DNA of 64,000 nucleotides from Isoetes taiwanensis (GCA_021234155.1 JAJEKV010000006.1:28380271-28444270); one strand, 5' to 3'; shown: positions 49,247 through 61,194, counted from the stretch's first letter. A program made the numbers and translations. The notes: generated from the sequence alone by a model not told the origin.

Positions 49247-50396
49247 TTTTTTTTTTTTTTTTAAGGTAAGAAAAATTTTATTAAAAGATAGGAAGAATTA
49301 CATCATAGGTCTCATATAGACCAGAAAGAATTTAAGCACAAAGATCTCATGTAGATCAGATTTCATATCCATAATTCCTGTACTAATCTGTATTTCTCAA
49401 CATCTTCTTCTATCTAAACAGTACTACATGATTAAAACCAATCTTCCTGTTTAGATAAAATACTCTGAGGAGCTTAGCACAAGCTTTCCGAAGCTACTTG
49501 GATAAATTCGTGAATGCTCCAAAAACCTCTTGCAAAACTGAAAATGAAGAGAAAAGAGCTGAAGAGTAATCGACCAATTCTCATAGCTTTGCTTTCGAGA
49601 GAACCAATTTGCTTCAAACTATGATCGATTCGGCGAATTTTTTCTCTGAGAATCGCGAAATTAAAAGGAGATCTTTGCATTGTCGGGATGTGCGGTCGAC
49701 CCTACACGTAAAGCTAGACACACTGACCCAGCACCAAAACCTCCCTAAAGTTTGGTTCATGATATCGAATCGATATGGGCGTCTTCTTGGACCACGGCTA
49801 TCTCCCTAGCTCGGCAATCTCGAGAAAAATTAAGCATTACGTTCCTAAAGCGTGAAATCGAAATCAAGAATTTACCTGACTCCTTCTGAACAACATTCTT
49901 AGATCTTTCCACTAGAAAGAAAGAGCAAGAGGAAAGGGGAAAAAGCCGACATTCGGAAGATCCACCATAGATTAGGCGCCCGAATATATTTACATGAAAA
50001 GCTGCTCTCTTCCGCGTTTACGCTAAAATCTGCTACCTTATAGAACGTATGCCTTTTAGGATCTTGATAAACAAGAAAATTGGAAATTCGGAAAACTTAC
50101 ATGATCTTGCTCATCCATTAGCAAATCGGACCCGCGTTAGTGGCATCGAACAAAAACATTAGGACGCCTTAAAGCGATTGTCGGGGCAAGCACTCAGGAA
50201 CATTCTTTAAAAAAGAAAGATCCACGGCCCGATGGCAAAACCCGCTAGTATCCAGTTCAATCTACGACCTGCAAAAGTCTTGGGGCAAAGGAATCGAGGG
50301 AAGAGGAGGGCGGCGTCCTCTCCCCTTGCCGCCCTAGCCGCAGACGGAGGCGACAGCGCCAGCGCCAAGAACCATTTTTTCATATCCCCGCATTTA
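49247..50396 (-). mobile_element. Poly(A)-tailed retrocopy of an unidentified transcript with 16-bp target duplications
   Basis: GCCGATTATGGAACTT occurs at 49231-49246 and 50397-50412 and brackets exactly 1150 bp. The left edge is a T-run (to 49262). On the minus strand the insert ends TTTTAATAAAATTTTTCTTACC before its A-run, i.e. an AATAAA signal about 15 nt before the tail. The 5' end is GC-rich. A 58-codon frame starts at about 50384 (MKKWFLALALSPPSAARAAR, ending GRRLNWILAGFAIGPWIFLF) and a 69-codon frame lies at 49680-49474. Neither is recognised. L1-type target-primed insertion of a cellular or non-coding RNA is the best reading. Confidence 0.85.
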
Positions 50397-50610
50397 GCCG
50401 ATTATGGAACTTAGGGAGGCAAAGATCCAAAATCCAATCTAAGCCTGGCTTGGAAGGATTTGGAGAATGTCTGTTGCGAGCTTTTCTTATTCAGATAATT
50501 AGACAGGCAGATAATCATGAAGTTCCGGCAGGTTCTAGCTTTGGTACTGCATGATTCTTACATTCAAAGCAAGATTCCCGAAATTCTATCCCTGACACTA
50601 ACTAAACTTA

Positions 50611-50962
50611 TCTTCGCACCTTGTTTGGTTCAAATAGCAAAATTAACTAAAAGTTTAACTAAAATAAAAATTAGCACTAGAAGTTAAATCACCCATAGAG
50701 GTCACTTCAAGTTTAGTTAATCGTGCTTATAATTTTTTATTCCCTTGGCTAACTTAACTAGACATGTTCGAAAGCATTTAGTTAACTAGTTAAGTTATTT
50801 TTTAACCAAAGTTTTTAACTAAATGAATGCGAAATGGTATTACATTAAGTTAGCCTAACCTATTTTTTTAACTAGCTTTGGTGTGAAGGCAATCATCCAA
50901 TTAGTGTTAACTTAACCTAACGATAAAAATAACCTAACTAAACTTAACCATGGGTGCGAATA
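50611..50962. repeat. Possible MITE: AT-rich TTAACTA-rich block with short inverted ends
   Basis: TTCGCACC (50613-50620) and its inverse GGTGCGAA (50953-50960) bound a 350-bp block rich in TTAACTA/TAGTTAA. The left edge CACCTTGTTTGGTTC recalls ends of plant MITEs. No clear target duplication was found. Confidence 0.35.
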
Positions 50963-51131
50963 GACCCTAATTCTTATTAATCGAGAAGCTTTATAGTTAC
51001 CTTAAATGGACTCAGTATGTTCTCAATTCTAGTTTCAATAGATCGCAGTGATGATCTTCGTGAGCCCACCATGTATAAAATTTATGACAATTAGTATACT
51101 ATATTGTGTAAATGTGGCTTGGTCTTCTTTT

Positions 51132-51203
51132 ATTCTATTCTTTTAAGAATTCATATATTAGAATATAAAAAATCTATTTTATTCTATTCTATTCTATTCT
51201 TTA
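51132..51203. repeat. (TTCTA)n array, interrupted
   Basis: TATTC units occur at 51131-51141 and 51173-51203. Unlike copies B and D, no LINE 3' signature directly precedes the array. Confidence 0.85.
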
Positions 51204-51399
51204 TCAAAACGATCGCAATGGCATTTAACTGCTTTTGCAATGTTTTTTCTTGATCAATGAGGTGTTCATAGACTGCTTTTAATTTTTTATGGCCACTGCA
51301 ATCTATTTTAAGTCAATCGAGAAATCTAACAAATTAATTAATTTGTGGTTAATTAGAGCCTAACAACCAAACGGTCAACGTGAGTGAAAATGACTGGCA

Positions 51400-52500
51400 A
51401 GGAAAGGAACCATGCGATCACCACCTCTACACCGACCAATCATGTCTGTAAGCTCTGAAACATCTTCCTTGCGATATTTGTGCTCTTGGAGACATACAAA
51501 TTGAGCACCCAATCTAGACAAGTAGAAGGAAATACGACACTGCTTAAGGGGGGGAAGAGGCTACCCCCTGAATAGTCCATAAGACTAACCGCATTGATCT
51601 TGTGATGGAGTCAATTCAGATGGGATGGAGTCAATTCAGATGAGATCACTGGTGTCTCATGAGAATTTGAGGTTGTCTTTCGGTCTGCAGCAAGGCAGTA
51701 GCCTGTTCAATCAAATTAGTCCACTGAAGTAGATTAAAGCCACCATTATGAGATGCAACAGAAAGGGCAGAATCACGCAAAGCAGGAAGTGTGGCGGAGT
51801 TATGAAGCAGAGTTAGACCTTTTAGCCGATTTTCGAAGTTGACGAAGAGCAGGTGGATGTTTACGTAGAGGGTGGATGCATATATTGCCCATGAGACTCT
51901 TCAACTTGCTCTTGCGATCTCTGAATCTCATCCAATCTTTTTCTTTGTTGATGCAGTAACTGAGGTGTAGGAGATACATCTGGAACAACAGGAAAGGCAG
52001 TTACAGGAGGGCGAGATACTTCCATTGAGGTGGGGATTGAACTAGGAACACAAGGTGCACCAGAAGTAGATGGAGGACCTTGCTGGTGAACCCTATGTTA
52101 TTGAGCAAAGAGAGAGGCCTCAGGAAACATGAGAGCTTAGCTCTAAGCCATTCAACTAGAATAGCTTAAATGGAAAGAACATGGGCCCGCTTTGGGCAAC
52201 ACTTGTTTGAGAAAAATCATGGACAAATTTTAGTGATGCTATTGGTTATAGAGTGTTGCAAGTGGAGTCCAATCTCATTAGCAATGGCAGAAATGGACTT
52301 GGAGTCCTGTAGCTCTGGAGAGAAGTCTTCATTAGCAAATCAAAACGGGGCACATAAGGCATAACTGATCTAGACCACTGGAGCCCCAAGGTATTCAAAA
52401 GTTGACATGCACTCCTGAACCTCATAAAAGATTTCGTCTGATGGTAGCTGGATATCCATGGGATCCTGCTTGGCTTGCTATTATTGAAGATAGGCCACAA
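51400..52500 (-). mobile_element. 3'-truncated L1 fragment (copy L1c): ORF1 C-terminus and endonuclease start
   Basis: The minus strand at about 51600-51400 reads, across breaks, SFYLSRLGAQFVCLQEHKYR then KEDVSELTDMIGR, matching L1a SLYLSKFPMDICYFQEHKCR then KGEVQKLANILGR. Upstream (about 52060-51880), TPQLLHQQRKRLDEIQRSQE matches the ORF1 part of L1a. The region 52500-52150 may be further ORF1. Everything after the first 70 or so endonuclease residues is missing. Confidence 0.6.
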
Positions 52501-52699
52501 CTTCTTTCCTTTTATTATTCACCATGGTGGCAATGGTCTCTGAGACACGAGATGAGGTGGCTAGAGTGGACAAGCCTTTGCATAGCCAATCAGAGAAATG
52601 AACATCCATGACTTGTGCCACTGTGGCATACAATCTTCAAGGTGTAGAGATCGACGTAGGCCGAGGAATAAAAGTGGGTGTCACCCCAGGCTATTGCGG

Positions 52700-53160
52700 A
52701 GGGGGAGGGGGGAATTCCTCGTGCCCTGAGCTTCCAGCGCATGTTGGACGTACCACTTGCCCCGAAGAAATGTCATCTTGTGAGGATTAGATCACCATCC
52801 AATCATTATCTCCATGATTATTCCTTGCCAAGGAACTTCAACATGCATTGGAGGTGCCACCTGTGCCACATTATTCTAAACAGTTGCTACTGATCTCATC
52901 TGTTTTGGAGAGTTTTCAATATGCGTTGGAGTTGCAACTTGTCCAGGGGAGCATAGGCACGTGAGATATCAACTCACATGAATAATCTCCAACATGTGTT
53001 GGAGGTGCCACTAGCCTCCAGCAGATAAAGAGGGCGTTGCCTGACCCAAAGAGCTTCCAACAGAGCATCTAGCATTTGTTAGAAGTGCTAAATGCCTAAA
53101 GCACACCACCCGGCCTGAGGAACCTCAAATTTCGCTGGAGGTACGACGTTCTTAAGAGAG
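52700..53160. repeat. Degenerate direct repeats, 75-100 bp apart
   Basis: CTTCCAGCGCATGTTGGACG, CTTCAACATGCATTGGAGG, TTTCAATATGCGTTGGAG and CTCCAACATGTGTTGGAGG occur at about 52730, 52829, 52913 and 52988, each followed by GYMCCACYTG-like sequence. On the minus strand they encode repeated peptides like QVAPPTHVE. They may be a repetitive linker of the neighbouring L1 ORF1. Confidence 0.55.
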
Positions 53161-53842
53161 CTTCAAGAGTTACGTTGATGAGGGCTTGCTCGAGTGAGAT
53201 ATAATTATACTGCCAACATTGATAATTATAGGTATAAATGAGATGGCACATACAATTGCAATTGTCTGTGAAAACACTGAAGGCTAATCCGAGAGGCATT
53301 CTAGAATGCAGAAAAGAGCAGTGACTACAACATATCAAGGATGGCTTGTCTTTGTTCTACAGTGGAGAAATTTGTGAGCTTGTCTAAATCCCTCATGAGC
53401 ATACATGAGACATGCTACAATACAATGTAGGAAAGTGCAGTAACTACAGCAAAAAAGACACTTCTTGCATTGCACCACATTCTCTGATACAGTTCTGATG
53501 CAAGAGTAGAGAGGACTGACATGAAAGAAGCAACAAACTACAAGCAAAGAAAATAGTAAAGCAAGAGGCTTCATTTTCGGCAGAAGAATGCAGCAAGGAG
53601 AGACACCAAAAAGACAAACATAAGAAAATGCAGTCTAGAAACGATTAAGGAAAAAAAAAAAAAAAACTCAGAGGCCTAAGAAATGAAGGTGCATGCAACC
53701 AAGCAGGGTAGAGGCAAATCGAGGACAAAATAGTCTTTCTTTTTTAGCATTTTTATTACTTTTACAGAAAGCATTTGCAAACTTAGATAGGAGGAACTTT
53801 TGCAATAAGCAAATACCTGGTACCGGAAGATTTGACCATTGG

Positions 53843-54152
53843 TTTTCTATCAAGTGCCCAAAGCTAGGACACAGATCTAGTCTAAGGGCACAAGCTTCAA
53901 ATGCCATCCCCCATTTACAAGAAGGGATCACATCGTCTGAATAGAAGTCGGGTGAAGGCCACTGCCACGAAGGAGGCATCCTGCCCGAGCTTGAAGTTTT
54001 CTATCAAGTGCCCAAAGCTAGAATGCAGATCTAGTCTAAGGGCACAAGCTTCAAATTTCATCCCTCATTGCAAGAAGGATCACGTTGCCTGGATAGAAGT
54101 CGGGTGAAGGCCACGGCCACGAAGGAAGGAGGCATCCTGCCCGAGCTTGAAG
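53843..54152. repeat. 154-bp tandem duplication upstream of HPPD
   Basis: Units begin TTTTCTATCAAGTGCCCAAA at 53843 and 53997 and both end GCATCCTGCCCGAGCTTGAAG. Differences are few, so the duplication is fairly young. It ends about 160 bp before the TATA-like box at 54314. Confidence 0.92.
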
Positions 54153-54313
54153 ATGCTCGAAAGATTTTTTTTTTTAGAAGGATGTGCCGAGGTGGGTGTC
54201 GTGCACCCCTAGTCAAGGCTGGATTCACATGCACCATCGCGGCCTTCACCGTCATGTAAAATGCCACGCCCTTTTACGCCTACCATGGCCTAGGGTCACC
54301 AATTTGCAAAGGG

Positions 54314-54320
54314 TATAAAA
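54314..54320 (+). promoter_or_regulatory. TATA-box-like element upstream of HPPD
   Basis: TATAAAA in the context GGGTATAAAAGGGCCCC lies about 600 bp before the HPPD start codon. A long leader or 5' UTR intron would be needed. It is a candidate only. Confidence 0.4.
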
Positions 54321-54917
54321 GGGCCCCTCTCCGACCACTGTTGCATTGCATGTGAACCCGCTCTTTTAGGCAAGCCCCGTTAAAATAAAATAAAGCACAC
54401 CACGCAACCGAACCCCAAACCAGAAATAAAAGATAAGGATTTTAGATTGCGCCATTTTCTTTTGCAATGGCCTACATCGGAAGACATTCACGCATCGGGC
54501 GCAGGAGATCAGGGTCTACACGGAGCTACGGACTTCCGATCTAAAGGTTTCTTCATTTGTTGCTTCAGCTTCGCATGAAAGCAGGGTTAGCTCATTTGTT
54601 CCAGGCTGTTGTTATATTTTTTCCCAAATTTTTTCGTTCAGCTCGATTGCGTCTGTAAAAGGTTGCGTCTTTGTGACGAGTTTTGTTAATCCACGATGTT
54701 TCCCCTTTATCTTGTTCGTGAAGTCACATTTTTGGACCGCACCTAGATATTACTGTCCTTATTTGATAAGCAGGCGGAATCTTAGTTCGGCAGGCCTAAA
54801 TGCAGCTCTCTTTCTGCTGCATGGCTTCTGATTGAGGTTTCTTAACCTTGCAAAGCATTCAGACATCATTGGTGTTTTGGAGGTTAAATTCACTCTCTTC
54901 TGCAACATAACTCGGCT

Positions 54918-56606
54918 ATGGCGGACGTTAGAGCACAGATCAAACAACTTGTGGGTTTTGACAAATTCGTCAGGAAAAATCCCGAAACAGATAGATTTGG
55001 AGTCCGGCGGTTCCACCATGTTGAGTTTTGGTGTGGCGATGCATCCAACACATGGCGCCGTTTTGCATGGGGTTTAGGCATGCATCTGGTTGCTAAATCA
55101 GACCATACTACAGGAAATCATCTCTACTGCAGCTATGTTATCAAGTCAAACGATCTGCTTTTTGCCTTTACTGCCCCTTACTCTTCCTCTGCATCTGTGG
55201 CAGAAAATGAATCTGTTTCTCCTCATCCTGCATACTCTTCGGAAGAAGCCCAACGTTTTTTCGACACCCATGGCTTTGGAGTAAGAGCTGTAGCCATAGA
55301 AGTTGATGATGCAAAGGAGGCATTTGATTTGAGTGTCAAAAATGGAGCGCTTGGAGTTTTGGAGCCGAAAATTTGTGAAGAATCTGGTAAGAGTGTTACA
55401 ATAGCTGAGGTTCATTTATACGGTGATGTGGTGCTAAGGTATATTAGTTTGAATCAATATGATGGCCCTTTCCTTCCCAAGTATGAACCTGTTGAGTCAT
55501 ATCCAATGTCCGCCGGATTGCTTCGGCTTGACCATGCAGTGGGGAATGTATTCAATCTTTTAGATGCTGTGGAGTATGTGTCCAAGTTTACAGGGTTTCA
55601 TGAATTTGCAGAGTTCACTGCAAGTGACATTGGCACTGCTGAAAGTGGACTTAATAGCATGGTCTTGGCTAGCAACAATGAGATGGTGTTGTTACCTATG
55701 AATGAACCCACATATGGAACGAAGCGCAAATCACAAATTTTGACATACCTTGAGCACAATGAAGGCCCTGGATTGCAGCACCTGGCCTTAATTTGTGAAG
55801 ATATATTCTTCACTTTGAAGGAGATGCGTATGAGGTCTGATGTTGGAGGTTTTGAGTTTATGCCTAAGCCTAATCCAAACTATTATAAGGAACTGCCACA
55901 TCGGGTTGGTGCTATCTTAGATGCAGAGCAGTTGAAGCTCTGTGAGGAACTTGGAATTTTGGTGGATAAGGATGATCAGGGAGTGCTGTTGCAGATTTTT
56001 ACCAAACCAGTTGGAGATAGGTACGCATTCTGCTATTTTTGTGATAATAAGTGCATATAGACCTTTTCGATTTAGCATTAACAGGGCAAATATATACTCA
56101 ATATTGTGGAAGACTGATTGTCAATTGCCGATTCCATGAAATAGCAGCAGTTTTTCTTTTCTAGTCTGAGTAAGTACTGAATTATTGTCATACGGGGAAA
56201 AGTGAAACTAGTGTCATACAGGGAAAAGTGATGCTAGTTGCTCTGCTTGGATAATGAGAAGTTTTCACCTCTGCATTTTCCTATCTCAGGGCTTTTCAAG
56301 TCTCTTCATTCATGCCGATGACCTAGTCGCATGTTATTCTAAAAGAATTGCAAGCCGCAACTCATTCTGTATCATGGAGTTATGGATGTTTGATTTTCAT
56401 GTATTTAAGTTCTATCTTTTGCTGTTTACTGTTGCAGGCCTACCTTATTTTTAGAGATAATTCAACGTATAGGCTGCATGGAAAGAAGCAATGGTAAGGA
56501 ATACCAGAGGGGCGGTTGTGGAGGGTTTGGTAAAGGAAACTTTGCTGCACTCTTTAAGTCTATTGAAGATTACGAGAAGACTCTTGATGGAACAGCAAAT
56601 TCATAG
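54918..56606 (+). CDS. HPD: 4-hydroxyphenylpyruvate dioxygenase (HPPD), 2 exons
   Basis: Exon 1 54918-56020 and exon 2 56438-56606 join through a GT-AG intron (GATAG|GTACGC, TTGCAG|GCC) to 1272 nt, 423 residues. HPPD converts 4-hydroxyphenylpyruvate to homogentisate, the step of tyrosine breakdown that feeds plastoquinone and tocopherol synthesis in plants. It has two vicinal-oxygen-chelate halves. The Fe(II) ligands are His206 (LDHAVGN), His288 (GPGLQHLAL) and Glu374 (FLEIIQR). C-terminal GGCGGFGKGNF and FKSIEDYEKTL are typical. Length is slightly under the usual 430-445 because the N-terminus is short (MADVRAQIKQLVGF); no transit peptide is obvious. The ATG is the first in frame before the conserved GFDKFVRKNP. 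No disruption is seen. Confidence 0.97.
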
Positions 56607-58929
56607 ATGATATGGACAAGTAGATTGGTGATGCTACTTTGTACCATATGCATTTCTAGAGGATTCAAACCCAGAGTATCATTCTTTATAGAATACGAGA
56701 CATTTCAGCAGATACCCAGTCGTCCTGACTTGGTGTAAGAGCAAATCTTTTAAATTATACAATCAGTTAATTTGCATAATGCATGGTTTGACAACTAGAA
56801 TGTTTATAGATCCTGAATCTGAATCTGTTTTGACAAAAGAGCCTCAAAAAGGAAAGAGTTCAGGCTGAGTTCTAAGGAAATTCCTGTTGTATCGAATATT
56901 GATACTATTCATCCTTATTTAAACTGATCCATGTGTAAGGGTGGGGTCACATGAAGATGTTGACATCCATCGATAGATGTCAAAAACCGGGTCACATGCA
57001 ATTTTTTGATATGAAGGAATTCATGTTGACGTCTCTTCCACCGATTTTCTACTGGGTTGAACGGATTCTATGTCAACACGAATCCTTTGGATCTCAACAC
57101 GTGGTAAATCTAAGGACGCTTGGCAACGCAGAGTTCTTAGCGGAGAGAAGAACGGTGCAGGAGAGCTCCGGTGCAGTTGGACATCTTCAAGCGACCCTGT
57201 TCAAATTTAGATGCTCATGTCGACATGAAGGAGTTGATGTTGATATATTCATGTTGGACATCTTCAAGCGACCCTGTTCAAATTTAGATGCTCATGTCGA
57301 CATGAAGGAGTTGATGGTGATATATTCATGTGATCATACCCTAAATACCATCAATTACACGTGGAATGGCCTATTGTTAATGACATATATGGGCTAAAAT
57401 ATTTTATCAGTTTGAAGTTCTCCAAAAGGCCTGCCATAGCTAGAGTGTGATGCTGTAGAAGCCCAAGAAAAATGTGGTGTTGTAGAAGCTTCACAATATA
57501 TTCAGTCTAGGAAGAGTGTGGTAGCTTCATAAATTATGAAGTTCCCGAAAGTTTTCAACATATCAGATCTTTTGCGTAGGGCAAAGCTAGTTCAATTTAT
57601 CGCTGCAGGATCTGGGGAGAACCCAGGGAGTTGATCATGAATCATGACCTAGTTGCCTCTTCTTTCCCAAGACTAATTTCTTTTACCGCTAGGCGCATTG
57701 ATTCATATCCTTCTATTTCCCTCAAAGGTATCCCTTCGTTGAATGAAGCATATTATGCCACTAAAATCTCTTTATAGCTCCTAGTTTAGTCTCAAATTGC
57801 ACGATCCAGAGTTAGGCCTAGTCGACTTGAAAGCCATGTTTAATGATGCGAGAACCATAGTGAATTGCTTTGGTAGGCTCGTAGGAGATGCAAGGGAAAG
57901 AAAGGGCACGATTTTGCCTTTGTTATATTGATGATCCATTTCCCTGTAACTGCCTTGTCTACCTCTCCTCCCACATGCCACCTTGCTGACATGATACTTC
58001 TTGATCTGGAATATTTTTTAAATATACAATAATTGTAGAAATCATCTTGACTTTTTGCAACCAGTTTTAATAGTTGTGGAGAACATCTCACTATTTGCAA
58101 CCAGTGTTCCTCACTTTTGGTCTAGGTCCCCCTTATATCCTTTTGCTCTCCTCATGTTAGGGTTCACATGGAAGAGTGCAATTGCATCCGAGCTTCCGGG
58201 CTGACTTGGTATAGTTAGCGCTGAACTTTTTGTTCAGCCGCGTATTCACATGTGGCGGGTGTTTTTATCAGCGGAATTCTCCGTCTACATTAAGCCAGCT
58301 TAAAAATAAACGATAACTTTTGAAATCTTATCTCTTATGTGCAGACTCTTGGCATTCCTGAGTTTTCCATAGCTCGGGGTCGTCCTTTTTTGCTCAATTA
58401 TGATGAACAGGACGATGAGGACAATGCTCTTGAGCAACTATTTCAATTTATTACATAGATCCTCTGTTGTGGGCTAAGTGTTCTCTTCTCTATGATCTTC
58501 CAAACAACCAGAGAGTATTGTTTTTTGTAATTTGTCATTGTTTGGTCTCTTGTAAATTGTTTTGCATCTTTAAAAAACCAATATCTTCTATCAGTGTGTG
58601 TTCTGAAACTATAGTTGCTACTTACTAATATAAGATCATTTATTGCTTAGACATTAGAATCAACGATTTTTTTAATGTAATTATGTGAAACCTACTGGAC
58701 CAGCATTTGGTTGGGTTCTACCCAGAAGCCTTAATTTATTTCTAACCAGAAGCCTTAATTTGTTCCACATTTGTCTTGATCTTCTAAAATTTGGATGCTA
58801 GGAACCAAATTCGGCCCCTTTCAAGTTGTTTCAGCCTAACCCACTTACAAATAACTGGATTCCTTTCAATTCTTGCAACTTTAGGGGCAATCTGGTGACT
58901 TGCGATGCTTTTAATTCCCTGAATTTGCG
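56607..58929. other. Intergenic DNA 3' of HPPD; one exon-like piece
   Basis: Mostly AT-rich without a recognised gene. At about 58343-58459 the plus strand has GTGCAG followed by a short frame (TLGIPEFSIARGRPFLLNY then DEQDDEDNALEQLFQFIT and a stop). It looks like the last exon of a gene or element, but I cannot name it. Confidence 0.3.
57177..57330. repeat. 77-bp tandem duplication
   Basis: TTGGACATCTTCAAGCGACC begins units at 57177 and 57254. They differ at about one base (GATGTTGATA / GATGGTGATA), so the event is recent. Confidence 0.95.
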
Positions 58930-60487
58930 TGACGTTCCACGTATTTGTATGCCTTTTTAAGTATAAATACATGACACGTCACTATGAATAATGAATGGCA
59001 CATTAATTATTCATAAGCTAAGGTTAGCTATGTTAATTATTAATTATTAAGGTGGAAACCTAACCCAAAACCCTAATTCGAATTTAGGGCGTAATCTAAT
59101 ATTAAAAGGGACTAAAATATTAAATTAGTTAATATTAGCCAACCCAGAGTTGCCACCTTGCCCAAATCGATTGGGCAAGAGAGAGTTGCTAACTTGGGAC
59201 CCAAATTGGAGTTTTATACCCCCATTTGCCCCAATTCGAATTGGGGGAGGTTGGTGGAGGAGGAGCTGCTGTTCCATCCTGTTCCAGCCAGAAGGATGGA
59301 GAACCAGAGAGATAGTGGATCTAGCTATGATCCCGGTTAGTACGTAGATAACTTGGATTCCTAGATAGTCATACGACTAACCCTTGTATACTCAGAAGGT
59401 AGCTAGGATTAATCCTTGTATGAATAGATGTATGGTTGATCTCTATTTTATGTTCTATTCGAAGCTGTGGATGGATGGATGTATAAGGATAGCTTTCTTT
59501 CTGTTCCTCTGTGTTGTATGGGTAAAAGGAGGGTAGAGACCTAAAGGCCATCTAGAAGTAGAGATGTTCCTAGTTAGAACCCTTAAAACCTAGTAAATGC
59601 GGCCTGTGCACAAGAGCCAACATGGTTGTGGATGCTATGATGTGGTTCAGCACCAGATAACGAGTATGATGGTGAATGGGGTGGGATCTTGCCTAGCGCG
59701 GCTACAGGTGTGCTAGGCTTATAGCCGGTCACTGTATATGGGCCGGGTATGGGTCTGACACTCTCTGGGCCAGAGGGAGGTGTCTATATGGACGCCCTGG
59801 TCTCGAACGGGCTGGTGAGCTAGCCTTTAGATTTAGGGGAGTAAGTCAGGTATAGATGCGGCGGTCACTGAGGGGGCACGTGTTCTCTAGCACACCCAGA
59901 GATCCGTCATGCTCGAGGAGGAGACGCCTCTCTGACCTGCCTCATCGGACCGGGGAGATGTAATCCGGAGTAGTCCCGAAGGGTGATTCCTTGGGATTGC
60001 ATCTCCAGAGGGCTACTAGCACGTCATAGCATGATTCAGCCTATCTGCAAAGTGTGCACAGGAGGGGCGGATGGAGTGGACTACCCTAGCCATTGTCTTA
60101 TGCCAACCAACGCCATGTTATACCTCTGTCTGCTGTTATCTTGAGGCCCTGACCGTCAGTCGCCCCCATGGAGTCTGAGCCCGAGGTAGAGCCCTTAGTT
60201 ATGGTTAGTTTGTATTGATGATGATGGGCCACCCTTCGTGGTGGTATATTATTTATTAGTATTGTTGCTAGGTGCTAACATGTATGTACGCTTCCGCTAT
60301 ATAGGATTCCCATAGAAGGCGTGGGACAAATGACATCTCCGTGTGACCGTGTCCTTCACCCGGACACTTGGCCATCAAGTGGTCCGAGTCAGACGGAGGG
60401 CCTTTCCGTGGTGATGGATTCACCACGGGAGGGGAATTTCCCATATTTATACGATGGGAGCATCGTATGGATTCGGAGAGCGTCACA
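58930..60487 (+). mobile_element. 5' LTR of retrotransposon family X
   Basis: The right edge is defined by a terminal CA (60486-60487) one base before a primer-binding site. The left edge is taken at TGACGTTCCACG (58930), where homology to the copy at 19.5-21.3 kb begins. It contains a TATAAATA box (about 58972) and GC-richer R/U5-like sequence (59600-60200). The partner 3' LTR is outside the window, so the left edge and integrity are unconfirmed. Confidence 0.65.
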
Positions 60488-60488
60488 G

Positions 60489-60501
60489 TGGCATCAGAGC
60501 C
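60489..60501 (+). other. Primer-binding site, initiator-Met tRNA type
   Basis: TGGCATCAGAGCC, one base from the common plant site TGGTATCAGAGC, follows the LTR end by 1 nt. The minus-strand family Y element has an independent site of the same kind at 45283-45295. Confidence 0.75.
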
Positions 60502-60985
60502 ATGATTTTGGTGGACCAGATCATAGCACTGGCCATATCCTAACTCGTTAGTCGATAGGTAGTGCGGGACTTTAATCTAGGATAAACTATTCTAATTCTA
60601 TAGCTAGTATGTATGTTGACCTAATTATGGGAGGATTAAGCGAGTTAGAAATTAAGGTGTGAGTCCTTAGAATCAAGTATGTCAAGTTTTTAGAGAAAAA
60701 GAGGTCTCTTGTTTCCACGGGCCATAACTTTCTCTAGATAACTCGGATTGAGGCGATTTTTGCGCACACACGTCGGGCATGGTCCAATTACCCTAGGGAC
60801 ATTAACATCTGGCATCAAAATGGTGAAAAAGTGGGCCAAAAGTCAACTCGGATGCCCACGTTTGGGCGTCTTAGAATTCAAATAGAAACACGTATAACGT
60901 GACCAGTGCCCGACCGTATAAAACGCATATTTTCATTGTATAGAAATTTTTGTTTTTTTTTTTATTATATATACATATTTTTTTA

Positions 60986-61041
60986 GCGCCTCGACTTAGA
61001 TTTGAACCCACAACCTTAGATGCTTACCACCACACCAAGCT
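60986..61041 (-). other. tRNA-like segment with A-box and B-box resemblance
   Basis: The minus strand reads GCTTGGTGTGGTGGTAAGC (A-box-like), then GGTTGTGGGTTCAAATC (B-box-like). The interior is too short and unpaired for a tRNA. It resembles tRNA-derived pieces inside plant retroelements. Confidence 0.4.
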
Positions 61042-61137
61042 TTCTTGAATGTAACATATATGTTTCACATATTTTTGTTATATATGCAATACTCTATTTT
61101 CTTTAAATAGTAATTTTTATATAAAAGTGTACTACAT

Positions 61138-61194
61138 GGACTTGAACCCTTGACCTCCCACCACCCAACCAAACCCTTTACCAACAAGGTAAGC
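61138..61194 (-). other. Second tRNA-like segment
   Basis: The minus strand reads GGCTTACCTTGTTGGTAAAG, then GGTCAAGGGTTCAAGTCC, the latter containing a perfect B-box GGTTCAAGTCC. It lies about 150 bp from the first such segment and in the same orientation. Confidence 0.4.

Noticed and set aside
50232-50414. 60-codon plus-strand frame in the retrocopy
   Set aside because: It crosses the insertion boundary into the target duplication and opposes the polyadenylated strand.
54759-55813. Minus-strand frames across HPPD
   Set aside because: They are antisense shadows of the intact HPPD coding sequence.
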